Below are positions 33,990 to 42,733 of a stretch of 60,557 nt of DNA, in pieces. The translations under genes were made by a program, and so were the position numbers. Positions within the stretch are counted from its first letter, which is position 1, and the number at the start of each line of letters is the position of its first letter. Source of the DNA: Levilactobacillus fujinensis (GTDB lineage: Bacteria; Bacillota; Bacilli; Lactobacillales; Lactobacillaceae). A model generated the notes under the pieces. The model did not search any database, was not told the DNA's origin, and saw only the letters and a program-made list of their open reading frames with translations. The stretch is from positions 1 to 60,557 of the forward strand of contig NZ_RHNX01000017.1 of assembly GCF_003946335.1 (NCBI RefSeq), in the 5' to 3' direction.

Positions 33990-34880
33990 TTGAAGAAGTT
34001 AGCACCCCTATTTGTGGGGTTAGGCGCGCTTAGTTTTGGTGTGCCCGCGTCGTTATTTAAAATTGCTGCTCGCGAAGGCGTTGTCAACGGGCCGTTATTG
34101 TTCTGGTCCTTTTTAAGCGCCGTCATTATTCTTGGCGTGATCCATATTGCCCGCCGGCGATGGCTGCGGTACCAACATACCAACTGGAAACAGATCTTGC
34201 TGGTGATTGCCGCTGGGACGGCGTCTGGATTCACGAACACGTTCTACATACAGTCCTTGAAATTAATCCCGGTCGCTGCCGCCGCGGTCATGCTGATGCA
34301 GGCCGTCTGGTTGTCAGTCCTGTTGGGAGCGATTATCCACCGGCAATGGCCGACACGACTGCAAGTGCTGAGCATTGTCTTGGTCTTGATTGGGACGGTA
34401 TTGGCCGCGGGGCTTTTTCCAATTGAACAAGCACTCTCACCGTGGGGGTTATTCCTCAGTTTTTTGGCGGCTTGTGCCTACGCCTGCACGATGCAGTTTA
34501 CGGCCAGCTTGGGCAATAACCTTGATCCGTTGAGTAAGACCTGGTTGCTGTGCGTTGGCGCCTTTCTCCTGATTTCCATTGTCTGGGGACCACAAATCGT
34601 AACGGCTCGAATCACGGCACCGACGATTGGGTGGGGGATGTTGATTGCACTATTCTCCATGGTCTTTCCATTGGTGGCCTATTCGATTTTTATGCAGTAT
34701 TTGGACTTGGGTATCGGCCCGATTTTATCTTCGCTGGAATTGCCGTCATCCATCACGGTGGCCTTTATTTTGTTAGGTGAAACTGTGAGCTGGCTACAAA
34801 TGCTGGGTGTGGTGATTATTATTTCGGCCGTTGTTTTGCCCAATGTATGGGGCATGCAGCGCCGCGGGCAACTCGACTAA
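33990..34880 (+). CDS. EamA/DMT-family transporter, 296 aa
   Basis: Ten hydrophobic segments form two EamA repeats, with the typical ending LPSSITVAFILLGETVSWLQ in the second repeat. These transporters export or import small metabolites such as amino acids; the substrate is unknown. The start is TTG 33990 with GAGGTGA upstream. A parS site follows the stop codon after two bases and overlaps the start of the terminator stem. Confidence 0.87.
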   Translation: MKKLAPLFVGLGALSFGVPASLFKIAAREGVVNGPLLFWSFLSAVIILGVIHIARRRWLRYQHTNWKQILLVIAAGTASGFTNTFYIQSLKLIPVAAAAVMLMQAVWLSVLLGAIIHRQWPTRLQVLSIVLVLIGTVLAAGLFPIEQALSPWGLFLSFLAACAYACTMQFTASLGNNLDPLSKTWLLCVGAFLLISIVWGPQIVTARITAPTIGWGMLIALFSMVFPLVAYSIFMQYLDLGIGPILSSLELPSSITVAFILLGETVSWLQMLGVVIIISAVVLPNVWGMQRRGQLD

Positions 34881-34882
34881 AA

Positions 34883-34898
34883 TGTTTCATGTGAAACA
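34883..34898. promoter_or_regulatory. parS-like site 6
   Basis: TGTTTCATGTGAAACA is one base off the consensus. It sits between the EamA stop and its terminator. Confidence 0.78.
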
Positions 34899-34931
34899 AA
34901 AGGGCGATGACGATTTGTCATGGCCCTTTTA
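34898..34931. terminator. Bidirectional rho-independent terminator
   Basis: AAAAGGGCGATGAC pairs with GTCATGGCCCTTTT. It terminates the EamA gene and, on the other strand, overlaps the stop codon of a tiny membrane-peptide gene. Confidence 0.9.
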
Positions 34932-35060
34932 GCTTGTTTGCTGCACGAGAACAATTGATGGTTCGATGGCTTGACTACGGACAATGCGATGGCCCAACAC
35001 GATACTGGCGGTAGCGCCCAGAATAATAATGGCGAGAATCATCTTCAACGTTTTACTCAT
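34929..35060 (-). CDS. Tiny membrane peptide, 43 aa
   Basis: ATG 35060 is preceded by GAGGAGG at good spacing. The frame encodes MSKTLKMILAIIILGATASI, then VLGHRIVRSQAIEP and a short tail: one transmembrane helix with a basic start. The stop lies in a shared terminator. TGGTAAACT just upstream fits an extended -10 box. It is real by its translation signals, but no family is recognised. A similar tiny gene is at 41969. Confidence 0.65.
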   Translation of the reverse strand: MSKTLKMILAIIILGATASIVLGHRIVRSQAIEPSIVLVQQTS

Positions 35061-35296
35061 GGCCTGACCTCCTCACCGGTAGTTTACCATGAATCGGCTA
35101 TTGTGAGGGAAAAGTCGTTACGGTCGGTCACCATTCATTGCTACGCGGTTTGATTGACCGGGTACGATGGGACTGCTAGGTTGAAAGGAAGAGCAGAATC
35201 GTCTAGACCGCGGGGAAAGTTTTACGTATACTGAAAGAAAACTAAGAGGAGGCCGATATCATCGCCGTTACTTTATCCGACAAATTAAGAGACCTG

Positions 35297-36769
35297 TTGT
35301 TAGCCAGCAACCTGGGATTGAGTCGCGACCATCGACTGGCAGGTTGGAATGTGCTGACCATTTTATACCACGACGGCGCAACGAGTGGCGTCGTGACAAC
35401 GCTGGGGACTCTGCTACAGGCATACAATGCCAACTACCTTGAGCTGGACGAGCGGCCACTGACCGATGTCGTCTTGAAGCGGATTTTGGACGTATTGAGT
35501 GATCAGGCTAAATTGGTCGAGGTGGCGCCACGAAAAGTGCGCTTACCGATGAAGAATGGGGCCTATCACATTCAGCAATCGTTCGTGTATAAGATCACCA
35601 GTAGCGGCATCGAATATTTGAGCATGATGCAGCGGGTCATCGATGCCGACAACACGGTGACCGCCAATATCACACGGATTCAAGAATACTGTGATTTAGT
35701 CGTAAAACTGACGGACCCTAGTCTGGCTGCAGATAGTACGCAGTTGTACAACGACTTTCAAAATATGCTAGCAGCTTACGCGGATGTGATGAAAGGGATG
35801 CATAAGTTAGACGAGGACCTCAGCGAACTGGCAAATGACTTGGCCTTCAACCATGGTGGGGAGGCGGCCAATCACTTGCAAGAAATGTTGCGGGATCGTG
35901 CCATTCCGGCATTTCGAAAATTACTCGCGCAGGGGCCAAGGCTACAGGCGTTGGCCAATTCAACAGATTTTAGCCAACGAGTTGCTCGTAGTCAACAAGG
36001 GAGCGATGACTTAGACGCCGCGCATGCCGTGGGTGATCAAGGGAAAATGTTGATTCGGTTTCGGAACGCACGGGATTATTCGCAGCGGCAATTAGATCGC
36101 TTAGCTGCCAGTTTCGATCCCAGCCCAACCGCAATCGATAGCAGTATGGACACGGTCTATCTTCTCTTTCAAACAATTCTGGATGCGATTCGCCTGCTCA
36201 GTCAGGAGTACGACCACATTCAGGGGCAAACGGTCGATATTCAAGCATTGACGGGTAAAATCGATGAGTTGCTGACACATTATCAAGCAATCGTGGTTCA
36301 GCAACCGTTGCCACGGCACCTCCCGCAGGATCGAGAAGTGGACGATGCCGCTGATTTGTTGGACGCCACGACGATGGGAGCCGTCGTTTACGAAGCCATG
36401 CCGCAGCGAACCGTTGCCGTTACTGAGGCGGACAACCCGCAGTTAGCGGATGATGATCCAGACGTAGCGGATGATCAGGAAGGTCTGGCAGAGTTTCAAC
36501 GTGTGGTTATGCAGCGTACTGATTATGGCGTGGTCGACCACGATTTAGAGATGACTTCAATTCATGCACGTGATGAATTGATTCGGCTGTATAGTGCGAC
36601 TGGAATTGACCATTACGATAGCTTTGCGCCGTTTGGCCGACCGGTCGTGAAAGTTGAGGCTTTATCAAATAGTCACCCAATTCACGTTCATTGTCGGGGC
36701 GAAGCGTACACGGTGACCTTGCCGAGCGGTTTTGCGGTTTGGTTTTCACCGACGACGGATACCTTATAG
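35297..36769 (+). CDS. jetA: JetA-like subunit (MukF/kleisin-like) of a Wadjet-type system, 490 aa
   Basis: This is the first gene of a four-gene cassette (A, B, SMC-like C, TOPRIM D) in the Wadjet/JetABCD order. The protein is mainly helical with a winged-helix-like N-terminus (RLAGWNVLTILYHDG), a long helical middle and a C-terminal part that may contact the SMC head. TTG 35297 is the first usual start, but AAGAGGAGG lies at 35244-35252 and the frame is open from 35246. The codons at normal spacing are ATC ATC (35258, 35261), so initiation is atypical or a start codon has been lost. Sequence similarity to known JetA is not obvious by eye; the call rests on context, size and fold pattern. 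Confidence 0.65.
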   Translation: MLASNLGLSRDHRLAGWNVLTILYHDGATSGVVTTLGTLLQAYNANYLELDERPLTDVVLKRILDVLSDQAKLVEVAPRKVRLPMKNGAYHIQQSFVYKITSSGIEYLSMMQRVIDADNTVTANITRIQEYCDLVVKLTDPSLAADSTQLYNDFQNMLAAYADVMKGMHKLDEDLSELANDLAFNHGGEAANHLQEMLRDRAIPAFRKLLAQGPRLQALANSTDFSQRVARSQQGSDDLDAAHAVGDQGKMLIRFRNARDYSQRQLDRLAASFDPSPTAIDSSMDTVYLLFQTILDAIRLLSQEYDHIQGQTVDIQALTGKIDELLTHYQAIVVQQPLPRHLPQDREVDDAADLLDATTMGAVVYEAMPQRTVAVTEADNPQLADDDPDVADDQEGLAEFQRVVMQRTDYGVVDHDLEMTSIHARDELIRLYSATGIDHYDSFAPFGRPVVKVEALSNSHPIHVHCRGEAYTVTLPSGFAVWFSPTTDTL

Positions 36770-36849
36770 GAAGTGGCAGATAACTCATGAGCTGTATTAG
36801 GCGAACGGTCTGTACCGAGTTAGTAAAGGTTGTATTGTTTATGTAAACG

Positions 36850-36880
36850 AGAACGTTTGTTCGGATTAGCGTGCTATACT
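36850..36880 (+). promoter_or_regulatory. LexA/DinR-like box overlapping the jetBCD promoter
   Basis: AGAACGTTTGTTCG (36850-36863) read on the other strand is CGAACAAACGTTCT. This fits the Gram-positive LexA box CGAACRNRYGTTYC at 13 of 14 positions. It overlaps the -35 region of an extended -10 promoter, TGCTATACT (36872-36880). It lies in the 204-bp gap between jetA and jetB. Confidence 0.68.
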
Positions 36881-36973
36881 GACAAAACAGAGAAAGGAAA
36901 TATGTAAATTTGATAAGCTTGGTGCGTTATTTTGACCGACCAGACTTTTTCATCATTTGCATAGCGGGTGCCT

Positions 36974-37981
36974 ATGAGTGATTTACACGGACCAGAACAA
37001 CTAATCGTCAATGAACTACTAGATCATGGTATTTTCACCAGTACCATCACGCCACAAACCAGTAAGCAAAGGGCGGATGCGATTAATGCCTTAAAACGGC
37101 CCTTGACTCAGCAACGGCTAAATAGCTTTTTCAAGGGCCTACTAGGCGTTGTTCCAGACAACTATCAGGAAAACCTCTTGTTCCTTCTGAGTAACCAGCG
37201 ACTGGACGCCGATTCTGTCCATGTCTTGTTGGCAACCCTCAAAGCCGTTATTAATTTACCGGAATTACAGAATCAGCAAAGTGACCGCGTCGTCTTGACC
37301 CAGACAATTGTTCGTCAGGTTCACAGCGAGGTTGTGAATCTCGATGAAAAGGAAATTCGGCGACGGATTACGGCGTTATTTGTTGACCGATTTGGACTGT
37401 TCACACCAGATATGCCTGAGGTCAGCGCCGTTGAACGAACGGAAGAAATCGATGATTACTGGGACGTTAGCGCAGACTTCAACTACGTGGCGGCTTGTTT
37501 GGTGGAACATTTGCAGGCTGCTACGGTGGCCCCAGAACCAACACCGTTGCAACGGGTGAACCGGACCTTACTGACACAACGGTATGTGGATCGGTCGTCA
37601 CGTGTCTGGTTAGATTTGGTCACGCATAAGACAGAGATTGCCGAGCAGTGGGCGCAATTGGACCGGTTTGATCTTGAGTGTGGGGATGACTATGCCCCAT
37701 TATTGGATAAGTCACGGAAAAAAAGTGAAGCGAAACCCGCGGTCGTTGCTGTCGCAGTGGCACGTTCACTGGGAGTGGGGCTACCAACGGATATGGTGAC
37801 GACACGGATTCATCAGATTGTTCATCAGTTGTTCCCAGAGAGTACGATCAATGTCACACTGGTTAAACAAGCCTTAACTGATATGGCGTTAGTTCGTGAG
37901 CGCGACGGGTATGTCAGTCCGACCCCGATTGCCCACCGATTTTCCATGCGGACACAGCAAGTTACAACGGAGGAAAAGTAA
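36974..37981 (+). CDS. jetB: JetB-like subunit (MukE-like) of a Wadjet-type system, 335 aa
   Basis: This soluble, helical protein has a winged-helix-like C-terminal part (INVTLVKQALTDMALVRERDG). It sits directly before the SMC-like gene, its TAA touching the next ATG. MukE/JetB subunits bridge the kleisin and the SMC heads. ATG 36974 is chosen, but no good ribosome binding site precedes it; a GTG two codons earlier is possible. A short frame TTG-ATA-AGC ending at TGA 36979-36981 overlaps the start by eight bases and could couple translation. An SOS-like promoter lies upstream. Confidence 0.65.
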   Translation: MSDLHGPEQLIVNELLDHGIFTSTITPQTSKQRADAINALKRPLTQQRLNSFFKGLLGVVPDNYQENLLFLLSNQRLDADSVHVLLATLKAVINLPELQNQQSDRVVLTQTIVRQVHSEVVNLDEKEIRRRITALFVDRFGLFTPDMPEVSAVERTEEIDDYWDVSADFNYVAACLVEHLQAATVAPEPTPLQRVNRTLLTQRYVDRSSRVWLDLVTHKTEIAEQWAQLDRFDLECGDDYAPLLDKSRKKSEAKPAVVAVAVARSLGVGLPTDMVTTRIHQIVHQLFPESTINVTLVKQALTDMALVRERDGYVSPTPIAHRFSMRTQQVTTEEK

Positions 37982-40900
37982 ATGAAATTAAGAACCCAAT
38001 TAACGCCAGTGAGCTTTCACCTGCGAAACTTTAATAAGTATTCGAGTTTAGACTTAGCCGCTGCAGAAAATGGGAATCTCACGCTGATTGGGGAAAATGC
38101 GGCCGGAAAAACAACCCTAGCCAATTGCTTTTTCCCGATGTTGATTGACGGATCAATCGCAACGCCATCGTTTAATTCTGCCAAAGGGACTGATCGCTTA
38201 GAGAGTACGGGAGCCCCGCGGAATAGTCAGCGAGACACACGGAATTTCGAGAGCATGCTACTGGGGTGGGGACCAGGTGCGATGAAGGTCCGTACCGGCT
38301 ATAGTTATTTGTTGCTGCGGTCAAAGACACGACAGGTCATCTTAGGCCTAGGTGCCCACCGTGCTGTGGGTGAGCTACGTAAGCCAACCTGGTGGTTTGT
38401 CGTCATCAGTAATGAGACAACGACTGGTTTAAACATCGTAACCACCAATGCTGACGACAATAGTCTGGATGAAGATGCTTTTCGTGCGGCTAATGCTGGA
38501 CTGGGGAAGCAATTACATATTTTTAATCAAGCACCGGCTTATCGCGAGTACGTTGCCACCCAGGTTTACGGTTTTTCGAACGGAGAAGCTTTGGGCAAGC
38601 TGGCCGCAGTCTATCGGTTATTGGCGTCTCCTATTTTGACTGGGGGAAATGCACGCTTTACCCCAATCAGGGAAGCCCTGAAGAATGCACAAGAGGGTAT
38701 CGATTCACAGGTAATCAGTCAGGTCGCGGATAGCCAGCGAGAGGTTAATCGGACCAAGGGTGTGCTCCAACGGCTGAAGAAGGCAGAAGAACGCCTTCAA
38801 CGGATGAAAAAAGAAATTTTTTGGCGTAATTTGAATCATTTACGAGAAGCCGCTTTAGACCCCTATAGTCAGGTACACCAGGACTTTGAGGGCAAACAAG
38901 AGACGGTGAGTCAAAACCAGCAGACCATTGGGCGGGTCACGCAACAATTAACATTGATGGCAACGAACCTCACGAAAGTTGAAGATACTTTGAAGGGGTT
39001 ACGTCAAGAAAAGGCCAATCAGAATGGTATTGTGCAGCGCCGGCAAGAGTATGAGCAACAGATTACTAGTCTCCAGCAACGGTTGGTGACGTATCGCAAG
39101 CAACAGGAACAGTTGACAGACTTGCGAAAGAAGTTAGCAGTAGTTACGACGCAACAAGGTGAACTGACAGCCCAGCAACAGGCGCTAAACGAGCAAGAGT
39201 TGCGACCGTTATTGACCAAGTTAGCCGCTCAGGCAACCGAGCTCCCGGAATTGATGGACGTGGTCACGGAGGTCGATTCGACTAAGTTGGCCCAACGGCT
39301 GGGCGAGTATCTCCAGCAATTCAAGGATCTCCGCAATCAGTATGAGGACTGTGAACGAGCCAAGGAACGAGTTAGTAAGGATGTTCAAATCGTCGTGGAA
39401 ATGCGGGATGAACTACGTGGTCGCATTGATGAACATGCCCAAGGACCACTATATGGTCGTGTAAGAAAGGATATTCACCAGGATAACCAGGAGGTCCATG
39501 ATGCCGGTGCGACCCAGATGAACGGTGAATTTCAGTTATTATTGGCAAAACAACAGCAATTGCTGAAAGACCACCCAGACCTAAAGCGTATCCTTAAAGC
39601 GCCAGATTTCTTGAATGATTTACGTCAGCAACGCCGACGATTGACGGAGCTGTTGCAAGAAATGGCTGAGGGTCAACGACAACTTGACCAACTGACGCAA
39701 CAGCAGCAATTCTTTGATCAACAGATTACGGATGTACTAGCAGCCGTTGAGCCCGATTTCGATGAACAGCGCGTGACCGCAGAAGTAAAGGATACGCAAC
39801 AGCGGCGTGACGCGTTAATTGTTGACACTGAAATCGACAAAAAGATTCAGCAAACAGAGGCAGAACAAACACAGTTGAATGGGGAACAGCAACGACTAAA
39901 CAATCAACGGGCCATAGCTGAGGGGAAAATTGCAACGGCCAAGGAAGATATGGCGCGGTTGACGACCCGGCTAGAGCAGTTGGCAGAACAGGGACGGGTT
40001 GCGTTGGAAACGTTGGCACCCTACCAGCCACAAGATGCACGCTTAACGACGATTACTAAGGCGATTGAATTTGTGCAAGAAAATCGGAGTATCGTTCGGA
40101 ATAGTAGTTACGGTGATATCAGTGATTGGATTGGCCGGTTGATTCATCACAATGACAGTAACGGCATCGACCGTAATGCTTTAGATACCTTGTTTGAAGA
40201 ACGAGGATACGCTGATTTTGCTAGTGCCATGCGCCAGCAGCGTTCTATTAATCAGAACGGCTTGACGGTAGTTGCTTTTGATATCAATCGGGCATTATTG
40301 TTGATGACCACAGATCAGAACCACGTGACAAAATCTTTGAAGGAACTCACGACGGGAAATGATGTCGCGCAGGATACGTACTTAACGGCCGCAATCCAGC
40401 GAATTACGGCGCAATATCGATTGATTGCAGACTATAACCGGATGTTAACGGAAGGGGTTAGCCGCGAACAAAGTATCAAACTGAAGGTTGAGCTGACGCC
40501 AACTGAAGTCAGTGATCAAGTCATTAAAGAGGCTTGTGATCCACTGACCGATAAGCGGCCGGCCTTGGTTGCGGAGATTCGTAATCGGCTTGAGAAATTG
40601 GCTAATGACTTAACGGTTGCTGATGATGACGATCTGTTTATGGATGCGGCCCAGCGCTTGCTAGATACGCGTCAATGGTCAGCCTTTAAGGTACTGATCA
40701 AGCGGCGTCAAAGCGCAGAGGACAACTATGAAGAGGTTGATGATAAGTTCGTTCAGTCTGGGGGATCAGGAGCTGAAAAGGCTCAGGCGATGGTCTTACC
40801 ATTGTTGCTAGTTCCGAAGATGGTCTTGCAGCGTGCACAAAATGAGGATGCCCCATATTTAGTGATGTTTGATGAGTTTGCTGACAAGTTAGATCCTGAA

Positions 40901-41116
40901 ACAGCAAAGTCATTTGCTAAAACGATTGCGCGTTTCGGATTCAATTTCATTGCGACCATGCCGAGCGGTGCGCAGAACAAAATTTTGGCCGACCGGGTGG
41001 ACAACATCGCGTACGATGTGATTGCGCCACAAAATCAAAATGACGGCCGGTTCCATCGCAATATCATCCGGGAAGCTTTGAGCTGGGGGGATGCGCATGC
41101 CAAGTCAGTATCGTAA
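37982..41116 (+). CDS. jetC: JetC-like SMC/MukB-type ATPase of a Wadjet-type system, 1044 aa
   Basis: Walker A GENAAGKT (37-44) lies near the N-terminus. Two long Gln/Glu-rich coiled-coil arms (about 270-470 and 560-690) flank a hinge-like middle. The C-terminal head has the ABC signature SGGSGAEKAQAM (about 926-937) and Walker B with the catalytic Glu, MFDEF (962-966). This is the SMC/MukB/JetC architecture, though shorter than MukB. Wadjet complexes extrude loops on small circular DNA and cleave it through JetD. The neighbours on both sides fit A, B and D subunits. The stop overlaps the jetD start by 20 bases. Confidence 0.88.
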   Translation: MKLRTQLTPVSFHLRNFNKYSSLDLAAAENGNLTLIGENAAGKTTLANCFFPMLIDGSIATPSFNSAKGTDRLESTGAPRNSQRDTRNFESMLLGWGPGAMKVRTGYSYLLLRSKTRQVILGLGAHRAVGELRKPTWWFVVISNETTTGLNIVTTNADDNSLDEDAFRAANAGLGKQLHIFNQAPAYREYVATQVYGFSNGEALGKLAAVYRLLASPILTGGNARFTPIREALKNAQEGIDSQVISQVADSQREVNRTKGVLQRLKKAEERLQRMKKEIFWRNLNHLREAALDPYSQVHQDFEGKQETVSQNQQTIGRVTQQLTLMATNLTKVEDTLKGLRQEKANQNGIVQRRQEYEQQITSLQQRLVTYRKQQEQLTDLRKKLAVVTTQQGELTAQQQALNEQELRPLLTKLAAQATELPELMDVVTEVDSTKLAQRLGEYLQQFKDLRNQYEDCERAKERVSKDVQIVVEMRDELRGRIDEHAQGPLYGRVRKDIHQDNQEVHDAGATQMNGEFQLLLAKQQQLLKDHPDLKRILKAPDFLNDLRQQRRRLTELLQEMAEGQRQLDQLTQQQQFFDQQITDVLAAVEPDFDEQRVTAEVKDTQQRRDALIVDTEIDKKIQQTEAEQTQLNGEQQRLNNQRAIAEGKIATAKEDMARLTTRLEQLAEQGRVALETLAPYQPQDARLTTITKAIEFVQENRSIVRNSSYGDISDWIGRLIHHNDSNGIDRNALDTLFEERGYADFASAMRQQRSINQNGLTVVAFDINRALLLMTTDQNHVTKSLKELTTGNDVAQDTYLTAAIQRITAQYRLIADYNRMLTEGVSREQSIKLKVELTPTEVSDQVIKEACDPLTDKRPALVAEIRNRLEKLANDLTVADDDDLFMDAAQRLLDTRQWSAFKVLIKRRQSAEDNYEEVDDKFVQSGGSGAEKAQAMVLPLLLVPKMVLQRAQNEDAPYLVMFDEFADKLDPETAKSFAKTIARFGFNFIATMPSGAQNKILADRVDNIAYDVIAPQNQNDGRFHRNIIREALSWGDAHAKSVS

Positions 41117-41906
41117 GCGTTATGTTGCGGAAACGGGGAAGGTCGTACCAAAAGAAGCCAGCCAATTGGATAGTCTATTTGACAGGATTGCGGTGGGAGA
41201 GACTCTACCACCTCGTGGTCAACAGGCAGTCGAAGCAGGATTAACGGCACATAGTTTAAATGATGCGCAGGAAAATCCAGCTGTTTATGAGTACTATCAG
41301 TGGGTGCTAGCCAATTGCTTTACCGGACAACAGGTTCACGAGGTGACGGCGAAGTTAATTGGGATGGCGTTTATCTGTGCTAATATTTTTGAGACGGATT
41401 TGCCGCAGCCACTGACATTGAATCCATGGCAGATTGCAGCAATGAAGGACTTTCCTTTGCGTCATCGGCGGGTCGTAATTGTTGAAAATAATGGTGTTTT
41501 TGCTTGGTTACTTCGTCTCCACCCAGAATGGCCGCTAATTGATCAGTGTGGAAATGACTTCAACGCAGCGTACATGGCATTGATGCGAAATTTAGTGAAG
41601 CGTGACGTACAGTTCACCTATCTCGGTGATCTCGACAGTCGGGGTATTCAGATTGCTGATCATTTATTAGGCGAATTGGCGGTTGATCCGGCTACATTCA
41701 CGGCCTTGCAGACACCAGAAAATGTATTGAAATGGGTGACATTAAAGGGAAAAGTTGACCCACAACGGACGCGGCCAGTGACGGTGACCGCATCAGTGTT
41801 TCAACAGGAGTTAAATTCGCTAACGTTAGTCAAAAAGTTCGTGGAACAAGAACAGCTGATTGCGGCGTATGAAACGCTGATTACCGAATGGTTGAAGGAA
41901 AACTAG
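41097..41906 (+). CDS. jetD: JetD-like TOPRIM nuclease subunit (DUF2399-like), 269 aa
   Basis: A TOPRIM pattern is visible: Glu 130 in VVIVENNGVF and GDLD at 177-180 followed by SRGIQIAD, as in the topoisomerase VI A/Spo11-like nuclease of Wadjet JetD and in DUF2399 proteins. It is shorter than classical JetD (near 400 aa) because the N-terminal arm is reduced. ATG 41097 is preferred, with GGGGGG six bases upstream; ATG 41091 is possible. It overlaps jetC by 20 bases, which implies coupled translation. A strong terminator follows, so the cassette ends here. Confidence 0.82.
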   Translation: MPSQYRKRYVAETGKVVPKEASQLDSLFDRIAVGETLPPRGQQAVEAGLTAHSLNDAQENPAVYEYYQWVLANCFTGQQVHEVTAKLIGMAFICANIFETDLPQPLTLNPWQIAAMKDFPLRHRRVVIVENNGVFAWLLRLHPEWPLIDQCGNDFNAAYMALMRNLVKRDVQFTYLGDLDSRGIQIADHLLGELAVDPATFTALQTPENVLKWVTLKGKVDPQRTRPVTVTASVFQQELNSLTLVKKFVEQEQLIAAYETLITEWLKEN

Positions 41907-41915
41907 GGAAATTAG

Positions 41916-41960
41916 AAATGGCGTCGAAAACTCTCTATCTGAGTTCTCGACGCCATTTTG
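41916..41960. terminator. Bidirectional rho-independent terminator
   Basis: AAATGGCGTCGAAAACTC pairs with GAGTTCTCGACGCCATTT, with T on both ends. It ends the jet cassette and the tiny gene at 41969. Confidence 0.92.
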
Positions 41961-41968
41961 AATAAAAA

Positions 41969-42082
41969 TCAAAGTTGTTTGTCATGAACAGTCAAATCGC
42001 CAGCAACCTGACTTGTTCCTAAAGTTACCAGGGTAACGGTAATGAATAAAGCGGCAAAAGACGCAATTAATTTAATCAACAT
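41969..42082 (-). CDS. Tiny membrane peptide, 37 aa
   Basis: ATG 42082 has AGGAGG eight bases upstream (AGGAGGTAAGGCCC then ATG). The frame reads MLIKLIASFAALFITVTLVT, then LGTSQVAGDLTVHDKQL: one transmembrane helix and a short polar tail. TGGTACACT upstream fits an extended -10 box. Layout and leader closely resemble the 43-aa gene at 34929; the two flank the jet cassette. No family recognised; a type I toxin-like role is only a guess. Confidence 0.65.
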   Translation of the reverse strand: MLIKLIASFAALFITVTLVTLGTSQVAGDLTVHDKQL

Positions 42083-42277
42083 GGGCCTTACCTCCTGACA
42101 AGATTGGGTGCTTATCGAAAGTGTACCACGGAAGTTGAGCGCGTGGGAAAGAGTCGTTTTGCCCGTTAATACGAGTTCTTGGATAACTAATCAGTGGGCA
42201 ATTATTTTGCGAGACGTGTATTTAGGCGCTATGGCAATGAGCGAGTACACTGGACCTAACAGTTAGGGGGGACCAAC

Positions 42278-42697
42278 GTGATTAGTATAGAACCGGCAGT
42301 CGTAAGTAGGGTAGAACCCATGATCAGTGAAATTTTTGATCAGCAATTTCAAGCGACTGGGTTGGCACAGCCTAGGAAAGCAGCCGGATTTATTGCGTTT
42401 GGTGTATATGACAAAGGACAGCTAGTTGGCGGTCTGATTGCGCGTCACCGCTATGATCATTTAAAAATTACTGAGTTGGCCGTAAAGCCTGCCTATCAAG
42501 GTCAACGGCTTGGCACACAACTCATCCAAACGGCAGAGGCATTTGGCCGGCAACATCATGTCGTGACGATTACGCTGGGCACGCGTAGCTATCAGGCCGC
42601 CGATTTTTACCGCAAATGTGGTTACCAAGTTTACGGGGAGATTGTTGACCTACCGATGCGTGGTGTGACGACCTATTACTTTGTGAAGCGTTTGTAA
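42278..42697 (+). CDS. GNAT-family N-acetyltransferase, 139 aa
   Basis: The motif LAVKPAYQGQRLGTQLIQTA and the closing DFYRKCGYQVYGEI segment are typical GNAT features. The start is GTG 42278 with GGGGGGA upstream. Its substrate is unknown. It is short but complete, and convergent with the secreted protein gene at 42734. Confidence 0.85.
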   Translation: MISIEPAVVSRVEPMISEIFDQQFQATGLAQPRKAAGFIAFGVYDKGQLVGGLIARHRYDHLKITELAVKPAYQGQRLGTQLIQTAEAFGRQHHVVTITLGTRSYQAADFYRKCGYQVYGEIVDLPMRGVTTYYFVKRL

Positions 42698-42733
42698 TTA
42701 AAAAGGCGAGCTATGTCAACTCGTCTCACGACA

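Noticed and set aside
36890-36905. Start-stop mini frame (ATG TAA) behind AAAGGA upstream of jetB
   Set aside because: Could be regulatory, but one such element by chance is likely; not enough support for a feature.
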